Part shown: piece after piece, positions 15,738 through 26,000 of the stretch
Layout of the letters: every line of letters starts with the position of its first letter
Position numbering within the stretch: the first letter of the stretch is position 1
Assembly (NCBI GenBank): GCA_002717835.1
Contig: PBBV01000015.1
Span: forward strand, 35,782-96,537
Direction: 5' to 3'
From: Methanobacteriota archaeon
Lineage (GTDB): Archaea; Thermoplasmatota; Poseidoniia; Poseidoniales; Thalassarchaeaceae
DNA length: 60,756 bases
Made by a program: the position numbers and the translations under genes
The notes under the pieces: model-generated
Databases searched by the model: none
Seen by the model: only the letters and a program-made list of their open reading frames with translations
What the model was told of the DNA's origin: nothing

Positions 15738-18620
15738 ATGGGAGGGAAATCCACGTCAGTTTTCCTCGTCGTCATAATGGCGATATCGACGGTCAGTGCA
15801 GATCCGCCGCCGGGCTCACCAGAGGTTCAGAATTCAATTTGTGACACTAACTCAACCCCGGGAGGAATTTGCGACGATTACGACTCAAATTTGGATGGTA
15901 GTATCGGCCAAGATTGGTCACAAATAGCAGTTCAATTGTCTATGGAAAGTGCGAGTGAAATAGAGATAGAGATCTTTGTTGCTATGCACGAGGTAGGCAG
16001 ATCACAGCTGGGCCTGCAAGAAATAGACCTCGAGGGAGACTCCGGGCCTGAGGACGGAATTCCCGCTGATTATATCAGGAATTTCTTCGATGAAGAAACA
16101 GGCGATGGGAGAACTGTAAGTGACAGGATGTTCGACGAAGTAGATCGAATGGTCACAAATGTCCTCGGGGAGAATTTTGAATCTATAGGCCAACCTGTTA
16201 CGAACACAGTCAGCACCATACCGAGGACACTTTCCTCGAATTTGCAGTGCACTGCAGACTCATCAATAGATTCTGCAGATGAAGTTGAATTCAGAGACAA
16301 TGATCCATTCTGGCCCCCCATTTGTGTCAGATCAGCACTATCGGTGACAATCAATGCCTCCTCAATTGGTATGGACGAAACCAGAGGAAACCTCGATAGA
16401 ACCCTTCGCGGCCTCTTGATAATGGGCGCTTCGGTAGATCTCAAATTCGACCTTTTAGTCGAGCCAGGCCAGTCTCTGGAGATGTCCCTCACCCCACCTC
16501 AATATGCTGAAGCAATTTCAGCTAGACAAGGCACATTGATTGTAGACCAAGATATCACTGATTCAAGAACACAAGGATTTGCCGTAATCGACCAGGACAG
16601 AACAGGAGAAAACCCGATTCAACCACCTTCTCTTTTGACATTGGATACAACAATTCGCCATCTACCGGATGAAACTCCCACTGTTGATCTGAGTCAGACG
16701 GATGAACCTGGGTTATCCATCAACCTAGTCGTAGATGCTGTTGACACATCTAATGCCAGATTCGGCCTAGATATCGCTCTGCATCACTTGGATTCTTCCA
16801 CTCTAGAGGCATGGTCAATCGACATTGAACAGGATGGAGTTGATGTCCCATGGGTCACTGCTGACGGACTTCGACTTCTAGACGAGGAAACAGATTTAGG
16901 GCTGAATCAAGTCATAAACGGCATACCAATGGAAGAGATATCCAAATCCCTCAGCGAGGTCCTTGGAAATGACATACAATTGGAGACACCATACTTTTCT
17001 CAGACCAATGAAACCGGTGGACTTGATTTCATCCATACGCCTGGTTCAACTTGTTCAGAGACATCCCCTTCTCGATATTGTCTGGCTGGCCCCAATTCTA
17101 TGGGAACGACGTACCCGATTCTAATATCAGCGTACAGTAACCCAGCTCCAATAGAACTCTCGAAAACATTCGCACGTCTTTTAGAGAATAGCGGCATGGA
17201 CCTTGCACAGATTGACATTTCTGCATTCTCAGACCAAGATTTGGCAAGGATGATGTCTGTACTATCAGTTGATCTCTCTCATGATGTCGGTTGGATAGCA
17301 GGAAGCCTTCCAGACATACTCCCTGACTCAGATTTGAAAATACGAATAAATCTTCCAAGTTGGGTAAAATCGAAAATTGGAAACCCGTCGGCGCTCATAC
17401 TTGATGTATCTGAGGAAGACGCAATCCAACAAATCAGCGTTGAAGGCACCAGACAATTCGATTGGAGGCATGCGATATGCATGAATTCTACCCCCTGTAC
17501 AGATGATAGTCAAGACGTGATTTGTAAATCCTCACAGTCCACCTGTGTCTCGGCTACGGTCGCCTTTAATGTAGAAAAAATATCTATTCGGGAACTATCA
17601 TCCTCAGCAACAGTTGACTTTGACCTTCACTTTACCATAGACCTCTACAGAATCGATGTGGACTTCGGCATCGAGGGGGTGGAAATCTCTCCAATGCCCT
17701 CTGATCTGATGAGGCACGTCGTTAGCGTGGGAGACAAGGCAGAAGGAGGAATATTGAATGGGACTGAATTTAAGCGAATAGACTCCCCATTTCCTAATGA
17801 CAATCATCCAATAGATCTTGACATATCCAATGAGGGCATGCAAGACCTTGCTGAAGAGATGACAAATAGAATCCGTTTACAAATGATTGAATTGGGCAAA
17901 GAAGAGGGTTCTGAAATTGAATTGGGAAATCTGGGCACTGTCACTCCATCATTTGATCTCTCAGACGCCCCCCTCGCTCTTTTTATAGATAGATTCGACT
18001 CATTAGAGTCGCCAGAATTGTCTGATAGGCAACCACTTCGAATCGGCGGCTCTATGTCCGATGCCCAAGTTAGAATTTCGCTTGATGACGATGAACTCGG
18101 AATCAGGGTGGCTGAACAAACCGCATTTACAACATTCATATCCACAATCAGAAATTCTGTCTCTCCTGGAATAAGCATGGACGGTATTGGGCCATTTTCA
18201 GGAGCAGTCAGCGTCGTCCCATTGGATGAAGAAACTGAACTTGGAACAATAAGGCCAGTAGTAATCGAACGCATCAAACTTCCCAAATCGATAGACGTTC
18301 TCGTGTTTGAGAGCAGCATGCAAAGAGCATACATAGAGAGATCTGGAGAATATACGACCCTTGTCTATATGACTCCAGTTTTCGATTGCGAAGTTGCGCA
18401 AGAACAATTTCCATGTGAGACCAAAAAAGATACCGTCGAACTCTCAATCATGATATCTTGGTCACTGGTTTTGACAGAGGTCATTCCATATTTACTTGCG
18501 ATCTCGGTGATTCTTGGTTTACTTATCTGGAGAAGACGAGTAAAGCGGATACTCAAGCGAAAAAAGAAAGCGGATGCGCTTGAAAAAGCAACCATGGAAT
18601 GGATTGAATCCGTCGATTAG
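15738..18620 (+). CDS. Large orphan surface protein, signal peptide and C-terminal anchor
   Basis: A 960-residue predicted exported protein of unrecognised family. The chosen ATG at 15738 gives a short signal peptide (MGGKSTSVFLVVIMAISTVSA); an ATG at 15705 would add 11 residues. The N-terminus of the mature protein is Asp/Pro-rich with Cys pairs (CDTNSTPGGICDDYDSNLDG). The body lacks the repeat families seen in the other surface proteins and looks like long beta-rich domains. A transmembrane helix at about 906-930 is followed by a highly basic tail (WRRRVKRILKRKKK). The topology is type I: a large outside domain with a short inside tail. It is divergent from taw2 (starts about 50 bases apart) and nearly touches uvrC. 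Function unknown. Confidence 0.8.
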   Translation: MGGKSTSVFLVVIMAISTVSADPPPGSPEVQNSICDTNSTPGGICDDYDSNLDGSIGQDWSQIAVQLSMESASEIEIEIFVAMHEVGRSQLGLQEIDLEGDSGPEDGIPADYIRNFFDEETGDGRTVSDRMFDEVDRMVTNVLGENFESIGQPVTNTVSTIPRTLSSNLQCTADSSIDSADEVEFRDNDPFWPPICVRSALSVTINASSIGMDETRGNLDRTLRGLLIMGASVDLKFDLLVEPGQSLEMSLTPPQYAEAISARQGTLIVDQDITDSRTQGFAVIDQDRTGENPIQPPSLLTLDTTIRHLPDETPTVDLSQTDEPGLSINLVVDAVDTSNARFGLDIALHHLDSSTLEAWSIDIEQDGVDVPWVTADGLRLLDEETDLGLNQVINGIPMEEISKSLSEVLGNDIQLETPYFSQTNETGGLDFIHTPGSTCSETSPSRYCLAGPNSMGTTYPILISAYSNPAPIELSKTFARLLENSGMDLAQIDISAFSDQDLARMMSVLSVDLSHDVGWIAGSLPDILPDSDLKIRINLPSWVKSKIGNPSALILDVSEEDAIQQISVEGTRQFDWRHAICMNSTPCTDDSQDVICKSSQSTCVSATVAFNVEKISIRELSSSATVDFDLHFTIDLYRIDVDFGIEGVEISPMPSDLMRHVVSVGDKAEGGILNGTEFKRIDSPFPNDNHPIDLDISNEGMQDLAEEMTNRIRLQMIELGKEEGSEIELGNLGTVTPSFDLSDAPLALFIDRFDSLESPELSDRQPLRIGGSMSDAQVRISLDDDELGIRVAEQTAFTTFISTIRNSVSPGISMDGIGPFSGAVSVVPLDEETELGTIRPVVIERIKLPKSIDVLVFESSMQRAYIERSGEYTTLVYMTPVFDCEVAQEQFPCETKKDTVELSIMISWSLVLTEVIPYLLAISVILGLLIWRRRVKRILKRKKKADALEKATMEWIESVD

Positions 18621-18624
18621 TCAA

Positions 18625-20328
18625 TCAGTATTTTCTGAATGACTCATGAATCCTTCTCGCTAGCTCTTTTCCTATCCCCTGTATGGCCCTCAACTCCTCC
18701 AGACTGGCATGCTCTATACCTTGGATTCCCCCGAAATGCCTCAGAAGAGCCTGAATTTTCTTTGCCCCAAGACCCTCCACGTTCTCCAGCGGGTTTCTCA
18801 GACTTCCCTTCGATCTCTTCTTTCGATGATATGAATTTACGAATCGATGTGCTTCATCTCTCGCATGTACAATCATCCGGCCTTTCCTATCTAGAACGAA
18901 TTCCCTACCATCCTCTGTGAATACTGTCTCTTCTCTTTTCGCCAGGGCGATTACAGGGAAAACACCAGCTAGATCATGAGAATCGAGCATTCTAAGCACT
19001 GCAGATAAGTGGGTCTTTCCACCATCCAAGATGACCAAATCTGGCCATTCATTCTGATGTTTCAACCAACGCTCTACAACTCCGGTCATCATTCGAAGAT
19101 CATCCGCAGCTTCGTCCTTCACACGATAGGTTCGATATTCTGACTTCTCAGGACGACCATTTCTGAAAACGACGGATGCCCCTACTCGCGACTCCCCAAG
19201 AAGCTGTGCCATATCGAAGCACACAACATGATTCAGTCTGCTCATTCCGAGCAACTCTGCTGCATCATCGGCGGCTTGTTGTTCTACCTTTCCCGAAGAT
19301 CTGCTCTTCGCACGTTCAACGTGTAGCTCAGCATTCCGATCAGCCAAGCGTCTGAGTTTTGCAAGTTTCCCTCTCTCCGGAACACGAACTTCCACGGCAG
19401 CACCACGCCTTTCGCACAGCCATTTTTTGAGGTCACTACCGAGATCCTTCGGTGTAAGGAGAATCTTTGGGGGCCTTTGGCTGGAATAATGCTCTGCGAC
19501 AAGTAATGATACCGATTCCCCAACGTCCCCTCTGTGTATCATCGGATAGGTAACCTGCCCTTGGATTACTCCTTCATCGGCTTGTATGATTACTGCGTTC
19601 CCAAAATCTCCTCTGTGTGCGAATCCTACAGCATGTACCTCAGTGTAGAATCGACTGCGTATGATCTGATCTGAAATTGTTTTTTGAATGACCGCTATCA
19701 TATCTCTGAAACTTGCAGCTTTCTCATACTGCATGGTTTCTGAAGCGATATCCATATTCTTTTGAAGACCCTTGATTATTGAGGCAGCATCACCGTCAAG
19801 GACACTTTGTACCACTCTGACTCTGCTGTTGTATCCCTCAAGTCCTCCATGATCTTCGTAACCGAAAGGTACATTGTCCCGCTCATCCCGAATTCCGAAA
19901 TGCCTTCTTAGCAGTTTTATGACTCTCTTGGCTGCACCAGCATCTGGAAAAGGCCCCCATATCTTCGATCCCTTTGGGGGTCTTCTCGTGTAGATGATGC
20001 GAGGATATTCGTGTTTCGTGATGGCGATAAATGGGTATGTCTTGTCATCCTTGAACATTGAATTGTACCTTGGTTTATGCTTCCTAATCAACTGTTTCTC
20101 TAACACAAGGGCCTCATTTGGGCTTCGTGTTACAATGAAATCGACATCATCAGAACTTGAGACCAATTGTGGAATCATCGCTCTGTCTGGATTAGGAGAA
20201 AAATATGACCTAACTCTGGTTCTGATATTCGTTGCCTTTCCAACATACAGAACCCTACCTGAATCAGTCCTGAAAAGATAGACACCAGGAGCTTCTGGAA
20301 GGTCAAGATCACGAGGTTTGAGTGGCAT
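18625..20328 (-). CDS. uvrC: Excinuclease ABC subunit C
   Basis: The dual-incision nuclease of bacterial-type nucleotide excision repair, acting with UvrA and UvrB (not in this window). The N-terminal GIY-YIG nuclease has GVYLFRTDSGRVLYVGKAT within the first 40 residues. A UVR motif for UvrB contact lies near 190-225. The RNase H-like nuclease has CFDMAQLLGE, VILDGGKTHL and RDEAHRF supplying the catalytic acids and His. Helix-hairpin-helix repeats close the protein (VEGLGAKKIQALLRHFGG, IQGIGKELARRI). The length of 567 residues is slightly short of the usual 600 but no domain is missing. UvrABC in archaea is generally regarded as acquired from bacteria. It is divergent from the STAND ATPase gene by 56 bases. 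Confidence 0.97.
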   Translation of the reverse strand: MPLKPRDLDLPEAPGVYLFRTDSGRVLYVGKATNIRTRVRSYFSPNPDRAMIPQLVSSSDDVDFIVTRSPNEALVLEKQLIRKHKPRYNSMFKDDKTYPFIAITKHEYPRIIYTRRPPKGSKIWGPFPDAGAAKRVIKLLRRHFGIRDERDNVPFGYEDHGGLEGYNSRVRVVQSVLDGDAASIIKGLQKNMDIASETMQYEKAASFRDMIAVIQKTISDQIIRSRFYTEVHAVGFAHRGDFGNAVIIQADEGVIQGQVTYPMIHRGDVGESVSLLVAEHYSSQRPPKILLTPKDLGSDLKKWLCERRGAAVEVRVPERGKLAKLRRLADRNAELHVERAKSRSSGKVEQQAADDAAELLGMSRLNHVVCFDMAQLLGESRVGASVVFRNGRPEKSEYRTYRVKDEAADDLRMMTGVVERWLKHQNEWPDLVILDGGKTHLSAVLRMLDSHDLAGVFPVIALAKREETVFTEDGREFVLDRKGRMIVHARDEAHRFVNSYHRKKRSKGSLRNPLENVEGLGAKKIQALLRHFGGIQGIEHASLEELRAIQGIGKELARRIHESFRKY

Positions 20329-20384
20329 CTTCGATGTTCCCTAATAGGCCAAGGGCCATGAAGTGATGGCTTGACCCCCACCAT

Positions 20385-22505
20385 GTGCTGACAGGGCCCG
20401 AGGAGAGGTTGTTGACCGCTCTCGCAAGTGTAGAGGTAGATAGAAATCTACGCCGAGACTTTCCTCCGGCACTTTCATTGCCTGCCTTGGCATTAAGATT
20501 GGGAGTGGTCCGTTCGGCCCTTCACGTGCCAGCAGCCTCTCTCGAATCAAAAGGATTGATACAATCAATCAAGAGCAATGTGATTGGGGCCACAAGGAGA
20601 AGAACCGTGCTCTTGTTGACGCAAAAAGGTCTAGAATTACTAGACGAATTGAGCATACTACATGACATCCACAGACGTGCTCCAACTGCATTTGGAAGAT
20701 CGGCCGATATCGAGGCTCTCCAAGGCATACTTTCCGAGCCTGGAATTGTGACTCTAACTGGACTACCCGGCATTGGTAAGACAACCCTTGCACGGGCTGT
20801 CAAGCATAGCCTGGAGAAAGAAGGCAAGAAATTTGAGTGGTGTACGGCTAATGCAGCGACTGATATCAATCAAATTATGAAATCATGGACTAAATTTTCC
20901 ATTGAGGAATCTCCAAAACTTTCCGCATCAAGACTTGAAGAGAATTCTATTTATGTCCTTGATGAGGCACAGGAAATTCACAAACGGCATGCAGAGCCAA
21001 TCAAATCTATGATTCAGAATGCTCCTCATGCGACTATGCTGGTCATAACGAGAACTCCTAGCATCTTCTCAACGATTCCTTCTGCTACCCGGTACCCGTT
21101 AGAAGGAGTAGATATCGAGGCCGCGTCCAAAATAGCCCCTCATTTAGAACAGAATCGTGCAACACAGATAGCAACCGCCTTGGGAGGGCATCCTCTGGCA
21201 ATCGAGTTGTGGAGAGAGGGAGATGACCTCCCCACACCTGAAACTCCAATTGCCGAGTTTGTGACTTCTACCGTCTTGAGCAGATTGAGCAAATCCTCAG
21301 TGCAAGGTCTTGACAAATTATCCTTGGAACCATTTCCCATCCAGAGGAACAACTCCCTCTCCGATCAAATTGTCGATATTTTGGATGAGGCAGCAATTCT
21401 GAAATGGGGGGAGTCTGGTTTTGAAGCTCATCATCTGATCAGAAATGTACATTCAGCGGCTATGGACGAGGTGACAAAGGCATCGATCCACGCCAATCTG
21501 GCTGCTCATTGGTCTGCCATCCAAGGCCATGTGGCGCGAGCATTCGAAATGCATCATAGAATTGCTGCAGGGCAAAGCCTCGACCAGGATCTCGCTAAAT
21601 CTGTCTCTAAGGAATCCGAATCTGCCATTGCCGCTTCATTACTCAGCGACGCACTGGAAAGAGAGAATAGGGACGATTTACGCATTCTGTCCGCAAATGT
21701 TGCGATTTCAAGAGGAGAAGCCAGTGCAGCAAGAGAAATAGCAAGTGATATTGCGGAAGGCCTTGATCGTTGGAAAATAGAACTTGAATGCGCCCGTATG
21801 AGCGGAGATGATAAAGAGCGTTCCAGAATAGAAGGGCTACTTCTTGATCAGCTCCCCGACTCTGAGAAAGCGAGAGTATTGGTGAGGGGGGCTATCGCAA
21901 TGCATGATGATCGTTTACCCGGGCCTTTAGATCAGGATTTGGGAATCAGGCTTACTAAAAGGTTGAACCAAACAGAGGGCATATCATCCGAAATGAGCCC
22001 TTCTCTTTTGGCTTCAAGGTTGATTCTTCGATATATCATAGCTTCAAGTTCCAGTGATGTAATTGAAGCAGCCTCACTCAGATCATCAATAGTTGAAATT
22101 CTTGGCGAGGGTCATCCCCGATTGGAGGAGATAGATCTGAAAATCACATTACGCCCTTGGAACAACATAGCAGAATCGAGGCTCTTAGAATCCATTCAAT
22201 GCACAGCCGGAAGATATGCGCGACTGAAGAAGATTCACTGGGGGCTTGACTCATCTTACCCCAAGATGCCCAAATGGCTCATTGAGGCTCATGATGCTGA
22301 GTTTAACCTCGAAGAGAATGCTAATACGCCTGAGCATAGAAGAATTGATGCATTCGCATGGTATTGGAGCGGAGCTAACCATCCGGATAATCGGATACGG
22401 CTATGGTCAGAAGCAACTCGAAGACTCAGGGCGGCGGGTTGTGTTAGGGCAGCTTCAGAACTTCTTGATGAAATCCATATTGAAATCAGATCTCGGCGCC
22501 GATGA
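20385..22505 (+). CDS. STAND-type ATPase with N-terminal winged helix
   Basis: A 706-residue cytoplasmic protein. Residues 1-90 look like a MarR-like winged helix (LSLPALALRLGVVRSALHV and TVLLLTQKGLELLDEL). A P-loop NTPase follows: Walker A GLPGIGKTT at 126-134, Walker B YVLDEA at 190-195, a sensor strand MLVITRTP near 220 and the STAND hallmark GGHPLAIEL near 266-274. From about 300 to the end it is alpha-helical and Ala/Leu/Arg-rich, compatible with TPR-like or superhelical sensor repeats, though none is sharply defined. Such proteins act as signal-gated transcription regulators (MalT/AfsR style) or defence-like switches; the signal is unknown. The start is the GTG at 20385. Its 3' end overlaps the convergent RAM-domain gene by 20 bases. 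Confidence 0.82.
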   Translation: MLTGPEERLLTALASVEVDRNLRRDFPPALSLPALALRLGVVRSALHVPAASLESKGLIQSIKSNVIGATRRRTVLLLTQKGLELLDELSILHDIHRRAPTAFGRSADIEALQGILSEPGIVTLTGLPGIGKTTLARAVKHSLEKEGKKFEWCTANAATDINQIMKSWTKFSIEESPKLSASRLEENSIYVLDEAQEIHKRHAEPIKSMIQNAPHATMLVITRTPSIFSTIPSATRYPLEGVDIEAASKIAPHLEQNRATQIATALGGHPLAIELWREGDDLPTPETPIAEFVTSTVLSRLSKSSVQGLDKLSLEPFPIQRNNSLSDQIVDILDEAAILKWGESGFEAHHLIRNVHSAAMDEVTKASIHANLAAHWSAIQGHVARAFEMHHRIAAGQSLDQDLAKSVSKESESAIAASLLSDALERENRDDLRILSANVAISRGEASAAREIASDIAEGLDRWKIELECARMSGDDKERSRIEGLLLDQLPDSEKARVLVRGAIAMHDDRLPGPLDQDLGIRLTKRLNQTEGISSEMSPSLLASRLILRYIIASSSSDVIEAASLRSSIVEILGEGHPRLEEIDLKITLRPWNNIAESRLLESIQCTAGRYARLKKIHWGLDSSYPKMPKWLIEAHDAEFNLEENANTPEHRRIDAFAWYWSGANHPDNRIRLWSEATRRLRAAGCVRAASELLDEIHIEIRSRRR

Positions 22506-22719
22506 GCGTTCGTGTATCGGTAATCCCCTCGATTGCACGGATATCTCCGATTACTATTTTTGTAATTTTACCCTCATCACTTGCTTCTACTTTAACTAAG
22601 AGATCGTGACTTCCAAAGACAACCCATCGACCGGATACGCCGTCAATTGAGTCCAAAGCATTCCTGACGGAAATCTCACTTCCGGGTTCAGTAGTTATGA
22701 GCACAAAACCTACGGACAA
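22486..22719 (-). CDS. Stand-alone Lrp/AsnC ligand-binding (RAM) domain protein, copy 2
   Basis: A 77-residue protein made only of the RAM (AsnC_trans_reg) effector domain, with no helix-turn-helix. It begins with the usual strand (VGFVLITTEPGSE), has the helix ISVRNALDSIDGVSG, the central strand GSHDLLVKVEA and ends TDTRTLIGAEI, matching the T.T.I....V end of Lrp family domains. Such small proteins bind amino acids and form dimers to octamers, and can mix with full Lrp regulators. It directly follows a second RAM protein, two bases away, on the same strand, and overlaps the 3' end of the STAND ATPase gene by 20 bases. Confidence 0.85.
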   Translation of the reverse strand: MSVGFVLITTEPGSEISVRNALDSIDGVSGRWVVFGSHDLLVKVEASDEGKITKIVIGDIRAIEGITDTRTLIGAEI

Positions 22720-22721
22720 AC

Positions 22722-22997
22722 TTACACCTCTGCGGAAATTAAAGTTTCAGTTTTTAAGACGCCCGGAATCGCTCGCATTTCTTCAATCAGAAACCTGGTC
22801 ATTGCCCGAGAATCTTCAAAATCAACCCTCGCAACTAAATCATACTCCCCATACACTGAGTGAGTTTCTACAACTGATTCCATTTTGAGAAGACTCGCAT
22901 AAACGTCTCTTTCTTTCATTGGAAGGGCTTTAATCAGAACAAACGCGGTCTCGATAAAAATCCCCTCAATTCCTCGGAATGAAAGTCCGTTTATCAT
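22722..22997 (-). CDS. Stand-alone Lrp/AsnC ligand-binding (RAM) domain protein, copy 1
   Basis: A 91-residue RAM-domain protein: ETAFVLIKALPMKERDVYA, then VVETHSVYGEYDLVARVDFE, and the C-terminal end GVLKTETLISAEV. The motif V.G.YDL...V is characteristic of Lrp effector domains. It lacks a DNA-binding part. The first 15 residues (MINGLSFRGIEGIFI) are not part of the domain; the true start could be an unusual codon further in, since GAGGGG lies at codons 12-13, but no standard start follows it. The ATG at 22997 overlaps the most upstream ATG of the divergent surface-protein gene. It is upstream of, and surely cotranscribed with, the second copy. Confidence 0.82.
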   Translation of the reverse strand: MINGLSFRGIEGIFIETAFVLIKALPMKERDVYASLLKMESVVETHSVYGEYDLVARVDFEDSRAMTRFLIEEMRAIPGVLKTETLISAEV

Positions 22998-23028
22998 GCC
23001 TCCCTACAATTTGTACGACGCACATGTC

Positions 23029-26000
23029 ATGGCAAAGCATACAACGATATCATGCTGTACTGGCATAGTGAGGTTGCAAGCGGAGCCGAATCCGACCCCT
23101 CGATGGCCCCTCATCATCGTCGGGTTAATTCTACTTTCTTTGGCTCCGGCGGTCACTTCTTCTACCACAGTTATCGTATGGTCTGGAATTGTAAATTTAC
23201 CTGATGGAGCGGTGATTGATGATGATCAAGTGGTCCAAGTGCTACCGGGAACGGAAATTAGAATCGGAGAGGGAGAATCAATAGAAATTGAGGGCAGGCT
23301 TTCCGTTCAAGGAACAGCAAGCGAGAAAGTAATGGTAAATTCGATTAATGGTAAACACAATGGAATACAATTCGAACCCCTCAGCCGAGGTTTGGGGTCA
23401 TCGATTTCATATCTAACAGTTGCAAATGCTTCACGAGGAATAATAGTCATAGATTCCGATCCGATAATGAACAACATTACAGTAATCAATGCTGATTTCG
23501 TGGCAGTTGATTTATTCTCCTCCGCAAATCCACAGATCAACAATCTAACTGTGCTCGGAGGCGGCCAAGATGTACACGGAATGTCAGGAACATGGCGATA
23601 TGGTATTGGCCTATCGCTGGGGAGCGGGAGCGCCCCGATAGTTAACGGCCTACTGGTTGACAACTTAGTCACTCGAGCACTCAATGTCTGGGGCGGCTCT
23701 GGAGGGGTAATCAGAGACTTATCAATCACTAATATAAGTGGAGCAACTCTTGCTGTCTCCTCAGGAATATGGGTTGAAGACTCTGTTCTGTTGATATCAG
23801 ATACAGAGATAGAGAAATCGGATAATGGGGTTTTCGTACGCCATATATCCGAGGGATTCACAACGCGTCCCACCCTTGAGAACATTTCCATCTCCAATTC
23901 GAAGTATCGGGGAATAATGATTGAGCAATATAATCGTTCCAAATGGAACGATCTGAATGTGAATGCAGTTATCAGAAATGCTACTGTTTCGGGAACCGGA
24001 GGCCCCGACTCAGAAACACAGGGCCTTGCCAGTTCTGCTGTCGAACTCAACACAAGTGGCGCAATTATCGAAGGTTTAGATCTAATTTCGAATCACGCTA
24101 CGGGACTTAAGGCATACATGATTGATGGTACATCCGTATTCAGAGATATCGAATCTTCCGATGACGGCTCAAGAAACCCTGGTTCTGGGCCAGGGGAAAA
24201 GGCTGGCATCTATCTCAGAAGTGCTAGTTGGCCTGTAACTTTGGAAGACGTCAGCGTGACGGGCGCGCAAGGATCCGGAATCCTACTCTGGAAGGGAGGT
24301 GCAACAGGATACAATTGGACAACTACTCAGAATGGTGGCGTGGGCATCGATGTCAGAGAATTCCATCCAGAGGTAGTAGGACTCACATCTTCGATGAATC
24401 AGCTTTCTGGCGTACGAATCATGGACTCATCTAATGTTTGGATAGAGAATGCTCTTACTTCCGGAAATGGAGCTATGGGGGGCATAAATTCAGATAAGGC
24501 AGGATTTTCATTCATCCGTTCAAACGATTTTATCAGTTCGGGTAAGAATGTGAGTTGTGTAAATTGCACATCCAATAGCGATAAAGTAGGCTTTTCTATA
24601 GTCGACAGCATAGATCTGCAGTTGACTGGGATAAGCTCTGTTTCCCCCTTATCCGGGCTTGCAATATCTGGGGATGGGACCGACCTTCAGAGAAATGGAC
24701 CGATCCTAATCAACGGAGCCAATCTGCACACGGATTCAATCAACCCTGCTGTGGTAATGCAGTCGATCGACGCCCATCTTGTTGACGTTTCGATATCCGG
24801 AATATCTGGAGGGCTGGAGTGGACTCCCTCTGGCCCGTCAGAATCCAGCATAGTCAACAGCCATATCACCGGAGTGAGCGGATGTGCTTCGTTCTCCGGA
24901 TTCAATTCCGTAGTTATCAGAAATGTAGTTTTCAATTGCACCACTCAAAGTCCGCCTTTATTCCATTCCTCAAACGCATCGCTAAGCAATGTCGAATTAA
25001 TCGGTCCACCCTCTCTAAATCTCTCATCAGGGAGTATCATAAATTGGATTTCTTCATCCCCCATCAGCGAGCCATCATCAGACGATTTTGACGATCTGTT
25101 GAACGTCTCTTGGATGATTCAAGCAGAGACTGTCAATCAAAACGGATACGGAATACCATATGCAGGGTTGAACCTCTCATTTGATTCACATCAGCAAGGC
25201 CAGGATCTGATCATGCCGTACTCTGGCAGATCAAATATTGGCCCATATGTGGGTCAAACCTGGAATAATAGTGCAGGCTGGTCTTCCGTAGCCAGTGTAC
25301 AAGGCGTTTGCTCATATGGCGGCTACAGTAACTCAACGGATATCATGCTCTTGAACCAGGATATTTCATTGATATGTGAAATTGATCTCCCAAATCAGCC
25401 GCCATTCATTGTTTGGGACTCGCCCAAAGACGGATCGATATTTGGAAGTTCAGACAGGGTCATCTTGAATGCCACTAATTCTTGGGACATGGATAACGAC
25501 TCACTCACATACTTGTGGACAAGTTCCATCGACGGGATTCTAGCGGGGCCATCCGCTATATCTTCGTTTATAATCGCGAATAGTGGGCACGAGGATTCCC
25601 CGAATCTTAGTGATGGCCAACACATCATTACCCTAGAGGTCTGTGACACGACTGGTCTATGCTCAATCGATCAGCGTTCAATCGAATTACTCAACCTCCC
25701 GCCTTCTGTATCTGTGGAAGCATCACCTCAAATCTCTCCGTTCGGAGTGATGAGTCTCGGCATGACAAGAAATGCGACTGTCGATTTGTCTGGAACTTAT
25801 GATCCAGAAGATGATGTCCTTCAATGTTGGATTCAAACCAGCTACGGTGCGAACATTTCCTTCAGTCCGCCATGCGATAATGTCTTCTCGGTCGGCTTTG
25901 ACCAATCAGAAGATGCATTCACCGCAACAGTATCTGTGTATGATGGGTCAAATCAGCCGGTTTCATGGACCTTCACAGTTGATCATTTCAATGAGCTACC

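Noticed and set aside
17804-18334. A 176-codon minus-strand frame
   Set aside because: Antisense to the orphan surface protein; Ser-rich, which is expected from the reverse of acidic codons.
22996-23028. ATG at 22996 as start of the giant surface protein
   Set aside because: It overlaps the divergent RAM gene's ATG by two bases and adds an unrelated 11-residue leader; the ATG at 23029 stands closer to the signal segment.
23307-24053. A 248-codon open frame on the minus strand opposite the giant surface protein
   Set aside because: Lies wholly inside a clearly coding beta-helix region; low-complexity composition and no family resemblance.
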